A DNA stretch of 64,000 bases from Oscheius dolichura (taxonomy: Eukaryota > Nematoda > Chromadorea > Rhabditida > Rhabditidae), in contig OW051494.1 of the NCBI GenBank assembly GCA_932521035.1, positions 7,736,001-7,800,000 on the forward strand, in the 5' to 3' direction. Under the pieces are notes generated by a model that made no database searches, was not told where the DNA came from, and worked only from the letters and a program-made list of their open reading frames with translations. Shown piece after piece: positions 24,076 to 37,900 of this stretch. Position 1 is the stretch's first letter. Each line of letters begins with the position of its first letter. The position numbers and the translations under genes are program-made.

Positions 24076-25608
24076 ATGTGGTTGGTGCCGCTTCTTTTGC
24101 TAAGCACTCCAGCCTTTTGCCTCAATAATGGTCTCGCATTGTTGCCTCCAATGGGATGGATGTCGTGGACAACATTCAAATGTGAAACAGATTGTAGCAA
24201 AAAGCCTAACGCTTGTATAAATGAGCAGTTGTATCAACAAATGGCTGACAAATTAGGTAAATACGCTATTTTTGTATTTTTCTTTTGGAAATGTGTATTG
24301 TTTAGTAAGCGACGGATATCGAGATGTCGGCTATAATCGGATCCACGTAGACGACTGTTGGCTAGCTGCTTCTCGCGATGCTAACGGGAAACTTCAGCCG
24401 AATAGCACTCGATTTCCAAATGGCATGGATGGCTTGGCTAAATATGTATGGTTGAATTATTCGAAAATTCAATATATTTGATACAACAGCCAATTTATTT
24501 GTTATACTAAAAATATTAGGAAAAAAAATAACTTTAGATGCATGATCGGAATCTTCTTTTTGGAATCTATGAAGATGTCGGCAAGAAGACATGCGCTGGT
24601 TATCCTGGCAGCGAATCTCATTATGAGACGGATGCTCAGACGTTTGCCGACTGGAATTGTGACTACTTGAAGTTTGACGGATGCCATTATCCACCAGAAA
24701 ACGGACACATCGGTTATCCAGCAATGAGAAAAGCATTGAATGAGACGGGAAAAGCCATAATGTACTCTTGTGAATGGCCGTTTTATCAAGAAGAGGAAGC
24801 ATCCCTCGTAAATTATACGGATGTTTCTGAGAATTGCAATCTTTGGCGAAATTTCAATGATGTTTTTGATTCTTGGGTATCAATTCTATCGATAATTGAG
24901 TTTTATCACAAACATCAAGATCTTTTTGCTCAATTTCATGGACCAGGACAATGGAACGATCCAGATATGGTGACAACGAGAAAAATAAAGAACCGGATCA
25001 ATTTTAGATTATTGCTGGCAATCCAGGAATTACTTTCGACCAGGCGAAAGTACAATTCACTGTCTGGTGAATATAATTCCCCCGAAGAGAAAAACTTTCC
25101 TGTTTAGGTCGATGTGGTCAGCTCCCTTGATTCTATCTAATGATCTGCGAACCCTAGCCGCCCAGTACAAGCAATTAGTAACGAACAAGGACGTTATTGC
25201 AATTGACCAGGATCCCCTAGCCAAAATGGGGAAAGTCGTCTCCGTTGTCGCTGTAATTTCCCCTATTTTTCAAGTAAAAACACTCATTTTCATAGACAAA
25301 CGACGTTCTTCTCTATTCTAAGCCGGTTACTCCCGTTAGCAACGGTTCGACTTCTTTTGCCATTGCTGCCGTGAATACTAACAAAAGTTTCAAGCATGTT
25401 GGTTCATTTGAAACGGAAAAAATAACAGACTTTTTAGACAATCAATACATCTCTACAGAATTTTGGATTGACAAACGCTAAAGGCTACAGAGTGAAGGAT
25501 TTATGGACAGGCGACGATTTAGGAGTGAAATTGCCCACGGATAACTTTGTAATTAGTAATATTCCAACTACCGGAGCTGTTATGTACAAATGTACTATTA
25601 TTACTTGA
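24076..25608 (+). CDS. alpha-galactosidase / alpha-N-acetylgalactosaminidase (GH27)
   Basis: The protein begins with a signal peptide (MWLVPLLLLSTPAFC) and the GH27 start NGLALLPPMGWMSWTTFKC. Further marks are GYNRIHVDDCW, the nucleophile strand YLKFDGCHY, the CEWPFY motif, NLWRNFNDVFDSW with the acid/base Asp, GPGQWNDPDM, then MWSAPLILSNDLR and DVIAIDQDPLAKMGK. Catalytic Asp residues are present. A C-terminal beta domain runs to a stop at 25606-25608. GH27 enzymes remove terminal alpha-galactose or alpha-N-acetylgalactosamine from glycolipids and glycoproteins, normally in the lysosome. The sequence alone cannot separate the two activities: the residues usually used to tell them apart lie near YPGSESHYE, where the Ser could point to the GalNAc type, but this is tentative. 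The gene converges with the neuropeptide gene at 26057. Confidence 0.93.
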
Positions 25609-26056
25609 AAGATAGATAAACATGATAATTTGCGAAGAGAATAGAAGAAAATGAACGGAAATTGAGAGAATCGCCAGAAAGAAGCGGGAGACGACTGCTG
25701 CCGCCGCACCCGTAAATTCTCGGCAGTAGAGCGCGCTGGCGCTATATAGACGACCAGGCCGCGAACCCAAAGCTAGCGATGAGGACAAACTTAGGACACC
25801 TTTGGAGGACTTCGGTTCGCTGAAAGGACAAACAGTTACGATTACTGAGCTTTTTTTCTTTTTTTATTCCTGCTTCTAGAAAATCAAACAGATGTTTCAA
25901 TATTTATTAGATAGACTCTGTTTTTTTCTCATAAAAACAATACTATTCACAACATACTTACACGCGATCAAAAGATACAGAAAATATCGCATCAAGCGAT
26001 AATTTTTGGCTGATGGAAAGTGGGGGAAAATGAAAAAAAAAAGGATGGAGATACAA
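25609..26056. other. spacer between convergent genes
   Basis: 3' flanks of the GH27 gene and of the minus-strand CHH/ITP-like gene. No coding sequence or repeat is evident. Confidence 0.45.
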
Positions 26057-26459
26057 TTAGTACGTCCGTTTCTCCTCTATTGGATGAGGATTCGCGCTGA
26101 ACATCTCCAAACAGCTCCTAAAATTTAAATTTTTATATATTTTATGCTTTTTATATATTTATAGTAATAAAAAAAGACAATTCCTACCTGAATTGATCAT
26201 TTCTAAAGCACTTTGTGCGGCAGTCGGCTCGCATATTTGGCTTTTGATGTGAGAACATTTCATGGCACATCTCGCATATCCTATCCATTGCCTGGTGGAC
26301 TGATGGCTTACTGTAGACCTAAAATATGATATTTTGTATTTATTTTAACTGGGATACCTTGCACTTGGGTGTGGATTCGGACCGTAATGTGAGGATGTGT
26401 GCTTGACTGGAGGAATTTATCAAGAGGCAGAGGACGAGGAAAAAGAGAACACTCTTCAT
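26057..26459 (-). CDS. CHH/ITP-family neuropeptide-like precursor
   Basis: Three short exons (26358-26459, 26188-26318, 26057-26117) join in frame to 97 residues. The first begins with a clear signal peptide (MKSVLFFLVLCLLINSSSQA). The mature region has six Cys arranged as in the crustacean hyperglycaemic hormone / ion transport peptide family: one at KCKVYS, two in RICEMCHEMF, one in RADC, one in RTKCFRNDQF and one in SCLEMF. The motif RTKCFRNDQF matches the family core (RSNCFxNxxF type). A basic EKR site lies near the C-terminus (PIEEKRTY). Family members are secreted and regulate ion transport, metabolism and moulting in arthropods; ITP-like genes also exist in nematodes. The role here is inferred. 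Intron positions split the Cys motif as expected for a real gene. Confidence 0.85.
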
Positions 26460-27737
26460 GGCGGAGGAGACGGAGGAGGAGGAGGACGAGAGCCGGCTGT
26501 GTTCGCTCATCATGGGGAAATGCTGAAATTGACGTCGTCGACTACGAAAAATACTGTAATTAGAGGGGAGGAGGAGGAGGAAGATGACGGGCCGAGGAGG
26601 AGGGGACCAGTGTTCGGGTGGAGGGGATCGGAGATTTACGGGAAGGAGGAGGAGAGACAGATTAATTAATTAGCTGTAAAAGGAACAAAACAAAAATTGT
26701 TATCCGGGTGCCGGTGGCGGTGGACAGGCGGCAAATAACCGGCCAGACACCTTAGACCAGGGGATAATGAGCCGGCCGCCCACGGCAGAACTTCTCGAGA
26801 ACGGACTGTGAACATTTTGGGACATCAGAGAGCTGGTACAGGCGGATGGAAGGCTAGGAAATGGACTTTTACTGGAGAAAATTGGGCGAAATTCCCGAAA
26901 TGACGTCTTGAGGAGAAATAGGGCTCTGGTTCAAATTCCCGGGCCTGGCGTCGACTTCTAGGAGGAAATGGCGGGAACAGTTGCCACGTGAGAAATGTAC
27001 AGGTGTTAGACGGGAGCTAACAACCAAAAAAGCCAGGAAATTTGTCAAGAGTGCTCACCGCCGGGGGATGCAAGAGCCACCGGAAGATCTGGGTTTACCT
27101 CGGGAATTTTCACTTATTTGAATATTTTTTGTACATTGAAATGGATACGGTACGATCTCCTGACCATTATGGGCTATAAAAATTTAATTTGAAACGCTTA
27201 GAATGTCGCCAAAAGGAGGAAGGAGGCCACGCAGGTTGGGGGGCAGGATAGCGGCTATGAAACAAGGCTTTTGTTCTATTGCCCACGGGGGGTGGGAGGA
27301 CCCAAAAACAACAAAGCAACAAAAATTCGTCACAGGGAAAGGGGAGATTCGTGGGTGAGGGAGGACGGATAAAATGACAGCTTCCTCCCCCGGGATAACC
27401 TGGCTTTTTATGATGTTTGACATAGCGTAGGGTTCTTTTTCCGCTTTGGGACCTTGCCGATTACGGTAGGGAATTCCAGACGGGTGATCTCTGACTTTAT
27501 TCTATTCCATTTTTCGATGTCTAGCCCCGTCACGCATCCTTGACCCCGAATAGAGACCAGGCATTGCATAATTTGACACGTGAAAAGGCCCGCCGCTGTT
27601 TGTTGTGTCTGTTCTTATGTCGTAATGGGGAGCAGAGACTAAAAAGAGACGAGAGAGCAGCCTCCCCCAGGATTGTTGACACGGCCCCCCGGCTGCCACT
27701 GGAAGAACTACACAGCCCGCGAGGCGACCCCTCGTGC

Positions 27738-27820
27738 CCGTCGATAGCTCAGTTGGTAGAGCGGAGGACTGTAGTGTTGCTGATATCCTTAGGTCGCTGG
27801 TTCGAATCCGGCTCGACGGA
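27738..27820 (+). tRNA. tRNA-Tyr (GTA) with an intron
   Basis: Acceptor CCGTCGA pairs with TCGACGG, discriminator A. The D-arm is TAGCTCAGTTGGTAGAGC, the anticodon arm begins GGAGGACTGTAG and is interrupted by a short intron before ATCCTTAGG, and the T-arm is CTGGTTCGAATCCGG. An intron 3' of the anticodon is typical of tRNA-Tyr genes. Confidence 0.95.
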
Positions 27821-28967
27821 ATTGTTTTTTGCTTTTTCCAGTGCTTTAAATAGAACGAGCCACGGCTGATTTCATCGCTTTTTTTGGACTAATTTTCCCG
27901 CTTATTACTCTGATTATTCTAAAAAAATGGCAACGAACTGCCGTGCGAAGAAATTAATCCATTTACAGAGGGTAAAAACCAAGTTCATCCTATAAAGAGA
28001 AGGAAGAGGCCGGCGGGCCGTAACCAGGAACAAAGAAGACGACTAAAAACTGTCGTCTTATCATCATTTTAGAGCTCTAAAAATGACCAAATCTTTATGA
28101 ATCGCCTTATCTTGACGTTTACTGCAAGAGGGGAGAGGGAGGCAGGGAGGAGGCCAGGGTGGAGCCGGGAGATCCCCAGAAGACCTCCTGGGTTACGGTA
28201 GGTATATAAATTAAAGGAGGAGAAGCTCAGGGGAAAGGGCAAAGTGCCCCCGGTGGCCCCGCGTGAAACAGTCTGCCGGCACTCTGCCGGTCCCGCCCCA
28301 ATTGGAAGGGTCCCGCCCCTGTTCTTATCCTCCTGACTCAATTATCCCCAGAGGGCTGTAGACCTTGATCTGGGAACTATAATTCTTTGGCTTCATTGTT
28401 TAATCGCTCTCATTTCCCCTCGGGAACCTCGAAAATCTCCATCGAAATTAGGCCAAGAATGTAGTTTTTGACGGGTAAACACGGGCATTACGTCAAACGA
28501 CGAGGGGGAAGACAAGTTGTAGTTGTATTAAAATGATTAAAAAGTACGGAAAAGGAGCAGGGGTCGCTCTTGTTTTTCCGGGGTAGTAGTCAGCGACTGG
28601 AGAAAGTAGCCTCTCGGGGCGAATTCTACCGGAGCCGGCCGGGGTACCAGCCGCCTCCAATCAACGAGACTCAGTTACCATAATTGTTGCCATAGATGGG
28701 CCGGGGGTGGCTTGGATCTGGAGTGGGAGGACAAGGGGAGAGGACGCCCGGGGAGGATACAGTATCCCCCACTCCACCTCCTATCCATGATGGCCATCGT
28801 CCACGAGACGGAGGTTCGGGAATGCCGCAGCGGACATCGCCGAAGACATCAAGGCGAACTGTGATGGCAGCATTCAATTGCCGTAACCTTACTAGTCGGC
28901 TACAGGACAAGGTTAGAATTAATCTGTGACCCCAGTTGTGCCCAACACAGCTCAATGCCGAGACCGA

Positions 28968-29050
28968 GACCACGGCCACTCGAGACTCTGGGACAACACC
29001 GACGGCGGCAGGGTTCTCGCTTCAGGGACGGCAGAGTCTGGGAGGTTCGC
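28968..29050 (+). repeat. dispersed repeat, copy 1
   Basis: About 80 bp with the core cgacggcggcaggg, preceded by gagactctgggacaa. A diverged copy in the same orientation lies at 31862-31948. The same frame is open in both copies (LGQHRRRQGS against LGQYRRRQGS), but there is no other sign of coding. Confidence 0.6.
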
Positions 29051-31861
29051 AGGGATGTCCCTGCTTGGAATGTTTTAGCTTGGACTAGAGTATCTAGGAA
29101 AGCCAAATGGCTGGGAGTGATGGGAGGTTCTGCTCCGAGCTGGTGCTGTCTTAAATGAACGGATTCCTTAAGAGAGACGAGCGGATATCGCTACGGTAAT
29201 CTGGGCTTGTCAATGTCCTCTCAGTGGTGTTAAGAGGAACAATGAGATCATCCCTTGATGCCACTTAAAGGGTTTGCGTAGGTTTCTCTAGACATTATGG
29301 AGACTCTCTCGGGGCGTATCCTCTGTATTTGATCAAAACTTGATCAAAAAAGGAGTTTGTTTTTCCTTTCTAGGGGTCATAGAAAGCCTATAGAGGTCTT
29401 GTGAAACTGCCACTTGTCCTGGCTCTGTGAAATCTTTCGAAAGCTCTTCTAGTCGGCCTACTGGGGATCCAAGCAGTCTCAAAATTGAAAAATGAGGAAA
29501 ATACTGAACTGTCCCATTCTTTACATTATTTTGCTCATATTCTAATTAAAATTAGCCGAAGAGTACAAGGAGAGGTGCCCTTGGAGGTGCCTGGTCGAGA
29601 ACGTGACGCCGCCAAGAGTACAGAATAAGGGAAATGGGTGAGATTTGGGAGGTGAGGCTGAAACTGGGAGTCTAAGGGCAGAAGAGGTTGAACTGCTCCC
29701 GCTGCTCCTGCTCCCGGCCGTCGTCTGCTTTTAAGCCCATCAGGGGGCGGTGCATGACCCGGCGTACAACAACCTCATTAGTTTGGGAGGAAACAAAAGC
29801 GACCGGGTTGGAACTTTTTGTTCTTTCGTGCATCTTTTTGCGCCCGTCGCGACTGGAATGTTGCTCATTTTCAAAGGAGACACACGACACCTGGGGGCAG
29901 CGATGAGCAGAGGGCGCGAAAAGAGGTTTTTGATTCTAAGGGAGGGAACAGTTTCCAGTGGAGATGGTCTCGAGGGGATCCGACAGAGCTACCGTAATCC
30001 CCCGGATCGTTTATACCGAATAACTGGATAAACGAGGCCCAATTTGAATTTATTTATTTCGTTTTTGCAAGCTGCCTCCTTCTCCCAATTAGAGGGCGTC
30101 CAAAGAGAATTAGTCTCTCTCTTTTTCTCTTTTTATTTTCTCTAGTTTCTCGAAAATGGAAAAGCGATACTATTACTTAGCTGTATCGGCCGGCGGCAGG
30201 AGTTTGTAGCCGGGCTTCCTCCTCTTGTGGGGAAGGAGGTGACGGGAGGCCGGGAGGGAGGGAGGGGGAGAAGGGCAGCGAGGGGGACAGCATGCTAACA
30301 ACCTCTCCAAAAATACACACGGAGAAAGAAACATCTCGTGCCCACATGGGGAGGATTAGACACCTCGGGAGGACAAGGAAGCGGACTGCCCAAGAGGCCG
30401 ACGCCGTCCTCCCCCCTTCTGGGTCTGACAGAACAAGGCGACAGTCGCTAGAGGAACCGGACGAGGTTCTCTAAGTTCCCAATTCTACGAGTGGCAGCCC
30501 AGAGGGCACCAGAAAATACCGGAAACTCTCTAGCGTATCAAAGAGCCCGGCACAGGAGATAGAGGCCATGGGAAACGGGAGGCAGACTCCGGAGGAGGGC
30601 AGGAGGAGGGCTGCCTTGGTTGATCGACCCGAGGCGGTTGTAGATAGTCCGAAGAATCAGGGCGGTACTAAACAACAATGCAATTAGGAGCCAGACAGAA
30701 TACTATTATCATCATATCATGTTCTGGTTAACATCAGAAACCACAGGTCTGGGACAAGTGGAGGAGAATCGCTACGGGAACCGGGGAGAGGAGCCCGAGG
30801 AAGTGTGACTGATAAGAGGTGGCTGTGAATAAAGCCGGGAAAACACATTAAAACCATTATCCAAATCCAATTTGAAGGAGGAAAGGCTCCGAAGGGAATG
30901 GAGGGGTGGAGCCCGGAAGGCCGATACGTGCCTTTTTCTCCTATCTCATACTACATGTTTTCTTTGGGATTACATTACGGATTACGGTAAATTGAATTTT
31001 CTAGAAAAGTGGCACACAGGGACATGTGACTGCCTCGGCTGCACAATATTGCCCAGAGCTCAGGCTGGTCGCAGAGGAACGTGGGGAGCAGGGAGTCTTT
31101 GGTACGGGATCATTTAGATTCTCCGAGGAGGACGTCCTCCCCGAGGAAAGCGGATGCCTGGGTGAAAAGGAAAACCTATCCTCCACCAACTTCCTATCTT
31201 GAGGATTTAGCGTCAGCCAGCTCCTGGGAAACCGTACTCCCAGTTGAAGAGCGAGGATAACTCTTCCAAGGCTGTCCGAAAGCCACATCTCCAGCTTGTC
31301 ATCTCCAGGGAAAGTCTAAATCTCCATCTAAAGTCTAAAAAAAGCCCTTCTCCTCTTCTTATAGGGAGAAGGGGTATGGCCCCAGGCAGCTTTCTTTGAT
31401 CCATCCTCCAAGAAGAAGAGGGGGACAGAAGATCTAGGTTTCAAGTCTAGCAAGGAGAGATCGATACAGTACTACACACCTCCCCATAGCCATATCCAGT
31501 GATCCTCCCGTGAGCATAGCCCTGCCTACTCGGAGCCAGCTGGCCCAGCTCCTGCAAGGGTCTACCAGGAAGTCAATGGCTACATCTTCCGAGTTCCCAT
31601 TTCACACCGTTCGAAGAGAGTGACATGGCCTTCCTGCCCCTCCCTGCCCATCCTCCCCGCGCCCATGGCCTCTGATCTCCCTTGTCTCTGTACCGTGGCC
31701 TGTTAATCTAATTGTCTCTGTCTTTTCCCCCTTCGTACTATGATCAAATCAACTTGCAAAGGGAGAGAGAAAAAAAACGTGTTTCTAGTCCGATCGGGTC
31801 TAATCGAAACTACCACGAGAAACAAACTCAAACAAAATCGGGGAGTTCATGGCCGAGAGAG

Positions 31862-31948
31862 ACGCGGCGGTCACCAGAGACTCTAGGACAATATCGGCGG
31901 CGGCAGGGATCTAACTTCAGAAACACCCGGCTCTGGGACTTTCTGTTC
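31862..31948 (+). repeat. dispersed repeat, copy 2
   Basis: Diverged copy of the segment at 28968, sharing gagactct-gga-caa, then cggcggcaggg and a following cttcag. See copy 1. Confidence 0.6.
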
Positions 31949-34900
31949 CTGTTTTAAATGAGCTACAGTAACCCGCTGTTAGGCAGAAGTGGATAGGGAA
32001 GTGATTTAAATGGCCAGAAGCGGCGGGAGAAGAGCGCGCGGGCTTAGAGGGACAGCCTCCTTCAATGTATAGTAATATTTTCTGCAAACGTGGAAAAAGT
32101 CGAGAGACAGCTTTTTCCGTTGTGTGTCTATCGATAACTAGGGGAATAATCTCGTAGAAACGATTGACTTTAATAATTAGAGGGAGGACAGTGAGAGGCA
32201 GAGGGAGGACATTTGCGCGGGGAGATCGAGAAGAATTATAGAGAGAGGCACGAGGGGAGGACGAGGAGAGAGAGAAGGGGCATAAACCAATTGTTGCGAG
32301 CAATTTATTTGTTTTTAACTTTTAGACTTTATTTGCAGCCGGCCGGGATCCGGCCGGTAGGCAGCTGGGGAATGAGGGAGGGTACAGTAGCTAGGAGAGG
32401 AGGCATTTGCAGAGAGACTGGGGGAGAAACCTGAGATGGAATGGAGTTTGTGACGTCTCTGGAGAGAGGGGGACATCTGGGGGAGAAGTGCAAGGATTAC
32501 GGTAGATGGGGACGGGCAGGGACATCCTCATCCTCCTCCCCAGGGGGAACGCCAACAGCCAACAAGGCTTTTCAAACATGAAACACTGCTCCTCATGGTT
32601 GGATGAGGCCCTGTGCCAATGGCTCCCCCTTACCCAGGGATGAGCTATCCCTGCGTCCTCTTGTGACTAAATCCCTGACTCCTTGGAGAGTCAGTGAGAG
32701 GGAGGAGTACACTAGCCTGCCGAATAACAACAAGCCAGGCAAAGAGACAAACTACACCTCGCAAAAGAAAGAGCTCTAGTCTCTAATGAATCCACACAAA
32801 GTCGGCACAATGATCAAAAAGAAGGGAGGAGGGGGATGGCCTACTGTCTGTCAGAGCCCCTAGGGATGATGGCCGACTGGCCTCTCTCGCCAGGGGATGC
32901 TACAGTAATCTTTTTTTACTCGATTTTGATTATTTTCTGCAAAGGTGGAAACCTCACCGTGAAAATAGATGATCCACTGATGGTCAAAGCGGTCGCCGGT
33001 TGATTGGGGGAGGAGGAGTTAATCCGAGATGAAGAGCGCTGACTGGTCTTGTAAGCCGAAGGATCTGGGCCTCGCCTGAAAATATTGTTGTTTCCCTTCT
33101 ATTGTGTTATTTTTAGGAGAGGCGAGAGATTTATTCCTTCGCTAGAGGGGAAGTGGATGGCAAGGAAAAGGAGAAAGAACGGTTGCTACGTCCAGTTATG
33201 GCTACGCGCGGTGTCAAGGTGGCGAAATGTTGCGCCACGGGGCAGACGACCAACACCAGCTGTTTAGCCGCTGGTTAGAGACCATGATGGAGGATTTTTG
33301 GTAGTAGAAGAGCTTCATATCCTGCCGGAACACAAAGCGGGTGAAGGGAGATCCCAGGCGAGGAATGGCCTATGTGGAGGAGGGACTACCATCCCCGGCC
33401 CTCCCATCATCGTTCCCATGACTTTTTAATACCAGAAAAGTCTTTCAATTACCGTAACTCGAAAATCAAATTTTTCTCAGAATAATAGATTTCATACTCG
33501 TTCGTACTCTTTCTGAAAAGTCAATTAGTACATGGGATTACGGTAGCTACTCTTGGTCTCGATGAACATGATGGAGTTTCACTGGGGGGACCAACTGATT
33601 TTAGAGGAAGAGAAAGAGAGAGAACTCTCAAAAAACGAAGGGAAATGGGAAAACAGGAAGATGGACGTGCCACAGAACTCCTCGTCTCTTGCCGGCAGAA
33701 ATACGGACAACAACGGCTACTCCAGCCCGTCTCCTCTAAATGTTGGCCGCGGCCGGCCGTCCAAATCGTCCCAGATTCCAACAAGATTCCGAAACGGGGC
33801 CGATTCATTTCTTTTCCAATGGCCTCTCGGAAGATTTCCGTTAGATCTTTTGGACGGCTTTCGAGACCTGTATTAGAGTGATCCTACTGGCCTTTCTGAA
33901 ACGGTCTTGGTCAATAAGGCGAATACAACAGCTACCGTATCCCCTGGGCATTTCTTCAGTTTTTTTGTTTTAAAAGGGAAGAGTTAGTTTCTATCTGCTA
34001 CAGTAACCCCAGTCGAGGGTTCCTCTCTATGCTCCTGAAAAGGCTCCGATAAATCATGGGCTGGTATTTTTTTGGGAGGGAATTCCTTGAGACTACTGGA
34101 CATGGGCAAGACTAGGATGGCTCCTGCCCTTTTTGAAGGAACTGGCACTCGCCAAAGAGAATAAAACGTAGCGAGTACCCATAGGGATGAGCAGCACTCC
34201 AAAAATCGGCTGATTACCCTTCTACAGTACCCCGAGGAGTCATAGTCTAACAAATCTGGACGAAATGTGGATCTGGATCAGTATACACGACTCTCATGCG
34301 CCCACTACGGTAATAACCTCTTTGTGTTCTCATAATTTACAACAAAAAATATCTAGAACCTTTAACCAACTGTTTCAAAAGTTTCAAAAAGTCCTCCAGT
34401 GGCTATAAAATCATGGCTATTGCAATTAACTTGGGTGAGGGCGGTTGAGGGAGGGAATTTACGGCAATCTCGAGGAAATGTCACCAGTTCATTTATATTC
34501 TGAAGAGAACGAGAAATTGCCTCTTTTTTTTACTTTTCTAGCTATTGTTTCATTTGTGAAATGGCTACCGTAACTTATAATTCTGTGTTGAATTGACTCT
34601 GGGCAGAATGGCGTCAATGGGCCAATAACAATTAATGGTCATTGACGTCAAACGGGGGAAGGTTTCATACTTTCTCGTATATGATGTGTTATATTAAAGC
34701 GGGGACCTATTTTATACCATTGTCTCTATTTAGAATGGACCGAGGCGAAAGGTACGGTTGGGGAGGAGAGGGGGGCTGAGAGCGGAGAAGGGCGTCTTCC
34801 TACAGGGCAGAAGAATTTTAAGGTACGGGAAAAAGGATAGTTGATGCCTACTAGACTTTTCCATGACCATAAGGACGTTATAAAAACAAACAGTAGCCAT

Positions 34901-37900
34901 TGAATGGCTGTCGCCTCCGAGGCGCGCCGTCTTCCTGACTGGCGGCCAGCGGCATCCTCCCGGCTTATCAGAAATGGCCGGCGGATGTATCCCTTATTTT
35001 GAAGATAAAACAGTATTCCAAAAGAGATGAATAGTTTTGTAGACAATAAAATTTCCGACCTAAATTAGGACAAAATTCGGAATATTGGGAAGATGAGACT
35101 GGATGCCGCCTTCTGCTGACCGACCGTCCTCGGCGTCCTCCTCCTTCTTTTGAGAGAAGAAGTGGAGAGATTTGAGTAATTCTACCGTATCCTAGGGTCA
35201 AATATCAGTTAAACTAATAAATTTATGACGAATTCTAGCTAAATCACGTCATTTGGAATGGGTCCCCCGGTCTCCATTGGCGTCCCTAGTCCGATCCTCC
35301 TGGCCACCCGGGCGCCCCCCGTCTGTTCCTTGTTCTCGCCTTTCGTACTTCCTCGTATTTATCACATGATAAAAGACCACAAGACCATATTAGAGGTCTC
35401 ATGTTTCAACGAGAGAAAGAGAAAAACGAGCTACCGTAATTCCCTTCTGGCTAATGACATTTTGCGGGTGGAACATAACAATTCTGCCACCTGCGTCTGT
35501 AGAGAGCCGGCCCTCTAAATTCAATTGTGAAAGAGAGAAATGGAATAGAAACTAATCCGATCCACACAAGGAGGAAAGATCACCGGCGCATTAAAAATGT
35601 ACCGAGAACATTAACAAGAGCCGATTAGGCCAATCATCCCCCTTGCCCATTACGGTAGCCAGCTGACTTCCCAGAGGCCGGCAGGCCATGGGACCGATTA
35701 GTCATCTTTGGACCCGACTTGTGGACGATGACAATTGTCATGGGGTTTGAAGAATAAGACCCAAAAGGGAGGGGCGGCAAGATTTTGGTGGACGATCAGG
35801 AACGGTTTCTTATCTTCGGGGAGGAGGGCAGGATGACGAGGGGCCGAGCGCGGGGGATGATAAGAGGTGAGAATAGGTGGCCGAAGACCATTCTGGGTGG
35901 TCCAGGAGGGAGATAAGGACCGGAGGGGGCAATCGAAAGGACAGGCAACCGAAGCACGGCGGCCAAGAAGATCCGTTGGCCGGTACGGTGTCCCCAAGCG
36001 AATTGCACTGTTTTTTGGTTAGCTTTCAATGAAAACATCCATTTTTGTCTATTTCTACCGGCTAGAATAATGAGAAAGGGACTTTACAAGAACTTGGGGC
36101 GGGTAAGGAGTCCGAGAGGAGGTTTCAGCAGCTCGGGAAGGCCCAGCTGGAAGAATGGAACTGCCGATTGGAAGAGGATCAAAAAGATCAAATACACCCT
36201 CCATATTGAAAGGAAACGATCATTATTCGTAGCGGGAACCGAGCTCGAGCATTCTCGGGAATCCTTCTGCCGGAAACGGAATTCTAGATGGCTCTGGGAC
36301 CAAAATGTCCGGGGCTCTTACTAATTTTGCTGTAACGATGTCTTCCTGTATCTACTTTTGTAAACAAAAGGAGAAAAAGGGCTTCTAGAACTGTCGGATG
36401 AGACTAGACGCCGAATTTTGGACAGACAAGGCACCCGTTAGAGAACTCCTGGTTCAAAGTGGCCGGGTTCGGCTGCCCCGAGAATTTTAAGCCAAGAAAA
36501 GCCCTTGAAAACGGAACAAAATAGCCGACTAGGCATTGTTTATCAACAGGAAACAATCATTTTCTGTCTCGGGACCACGTGGTGTGCTCTCTCGTGTGTT
36601 TCTAGTCTGTCTCAGGAGAATTGAATTCATTTGGAGACTGTTTCCAACGAACTCCCGGCTAATTGGCCGGCACGTGCTCCCCTCGGTCAATTAACCGAAT
36701 AAGATGATAAATTTTTTTCCAATTTGATTGAACCAGTCCTTTAAAAGTGATGTTTCCCGGCGATATTTGCACTTTCCCTCACCGGAAGAGGACTGTATTT
36801 GGCAGCGCGCGGCCTCGGTTTCCTCTCCCGGCAGACAGTACCCGGGTGCCTCTTCCTGTCCTTTTTCGGATATAATACTTAAATTCTTCTAAATAAAGAA
36901 GAATATCACTTCCGGCAACTGATAATACGATCACGCGGGTGCCATATTGTCGAGAACAGTTATCGAAAGATAGGAGGATCCAGGGGGATAGGAGGATCCT
37001 TCTGTACTATGGAAACAGTCAAAACTCTATTAACTCATATGCTTTATAAGGTAAAAACGCAATTTAGCTAAAAACCGTTGATGGAAATCGATTGTACGTC
37101 AAAAATTAGCTACTGGGTGTGATTTTCAAAGCAGAAAATCCATTTGCTCGAACGCACCGAAGCCTTTTACCTTGCGAGCCTCGCGTGACCAAATTTCCAA
37201 TACAAAAACTGTTACCCGCGCTTGGCGCGCCTTTGCGGTCCCTACTGTAGGGGGGACGGATCGGGAGGAGGCTTTCAGGATTTTAACAGTTACCCAAAGG
37301 GAAAGGATTTACGGCCTATTAGGACCGAGTGGCACAGGAACTTGGAGCATGAGGAAGGGCTTGTGAGGGTCTACGCGCGCCCCTGAAGGTAGCGGATCAC
37401 CGGCCCGGCCCGGAGGATACCGAAAGGTCCCAAGCTAGAGAACTCTTACAGGTAGCTGTAGCAAACGGGGGCAAAGATACTCATTCTCAAAATAGAAACA
37501 ACGGTCTCATAGGGAGGAGATGGCGCGGAGAAGACCAAAAGACCATAGTTGTATAAAACGGGAGCGGGAGTCTCGAAGGCTTGACCTCCTCCCGTTCGGG
37601 GAAGACGGGGAGGAAATACCTTTAAAGGTTGATCGAATTAGAGTAGGCTGAAACCTTAGAAAAGTAGAAAATGACGGGAGAAACCTGACTGAAATGGGCG
37701 AAAGGAATGGCCCCATAAAAGGAGCCGCCCGGATGAGTCAACTGCCTCCGCCACCGGTGACACATATAGAAAACATATGATATCATTTCGGGGGGTCATT
37801 GACGGCGGGTAAATATTGGGAGAAGTACCGGTAACTGGAGAGGGGTCTGTATTTGTCACCTTTGCAAAAACTGCGAAACGGACGGACGACAGAAGTAGTC

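Noticed and set aside
33553..33876. 107-residue open frame with plausible composition
   Set aside because: No family similarity, an overlapping open frame on the other strand, no splice partners.
37172..37366. Open frame containing GLLGPSGTG, resembling an ABC transporter Walker A start
   Set aside because: The lysine is missing, no other ABC motif or linked exon exists, and the surrounding region is non-coding in character.
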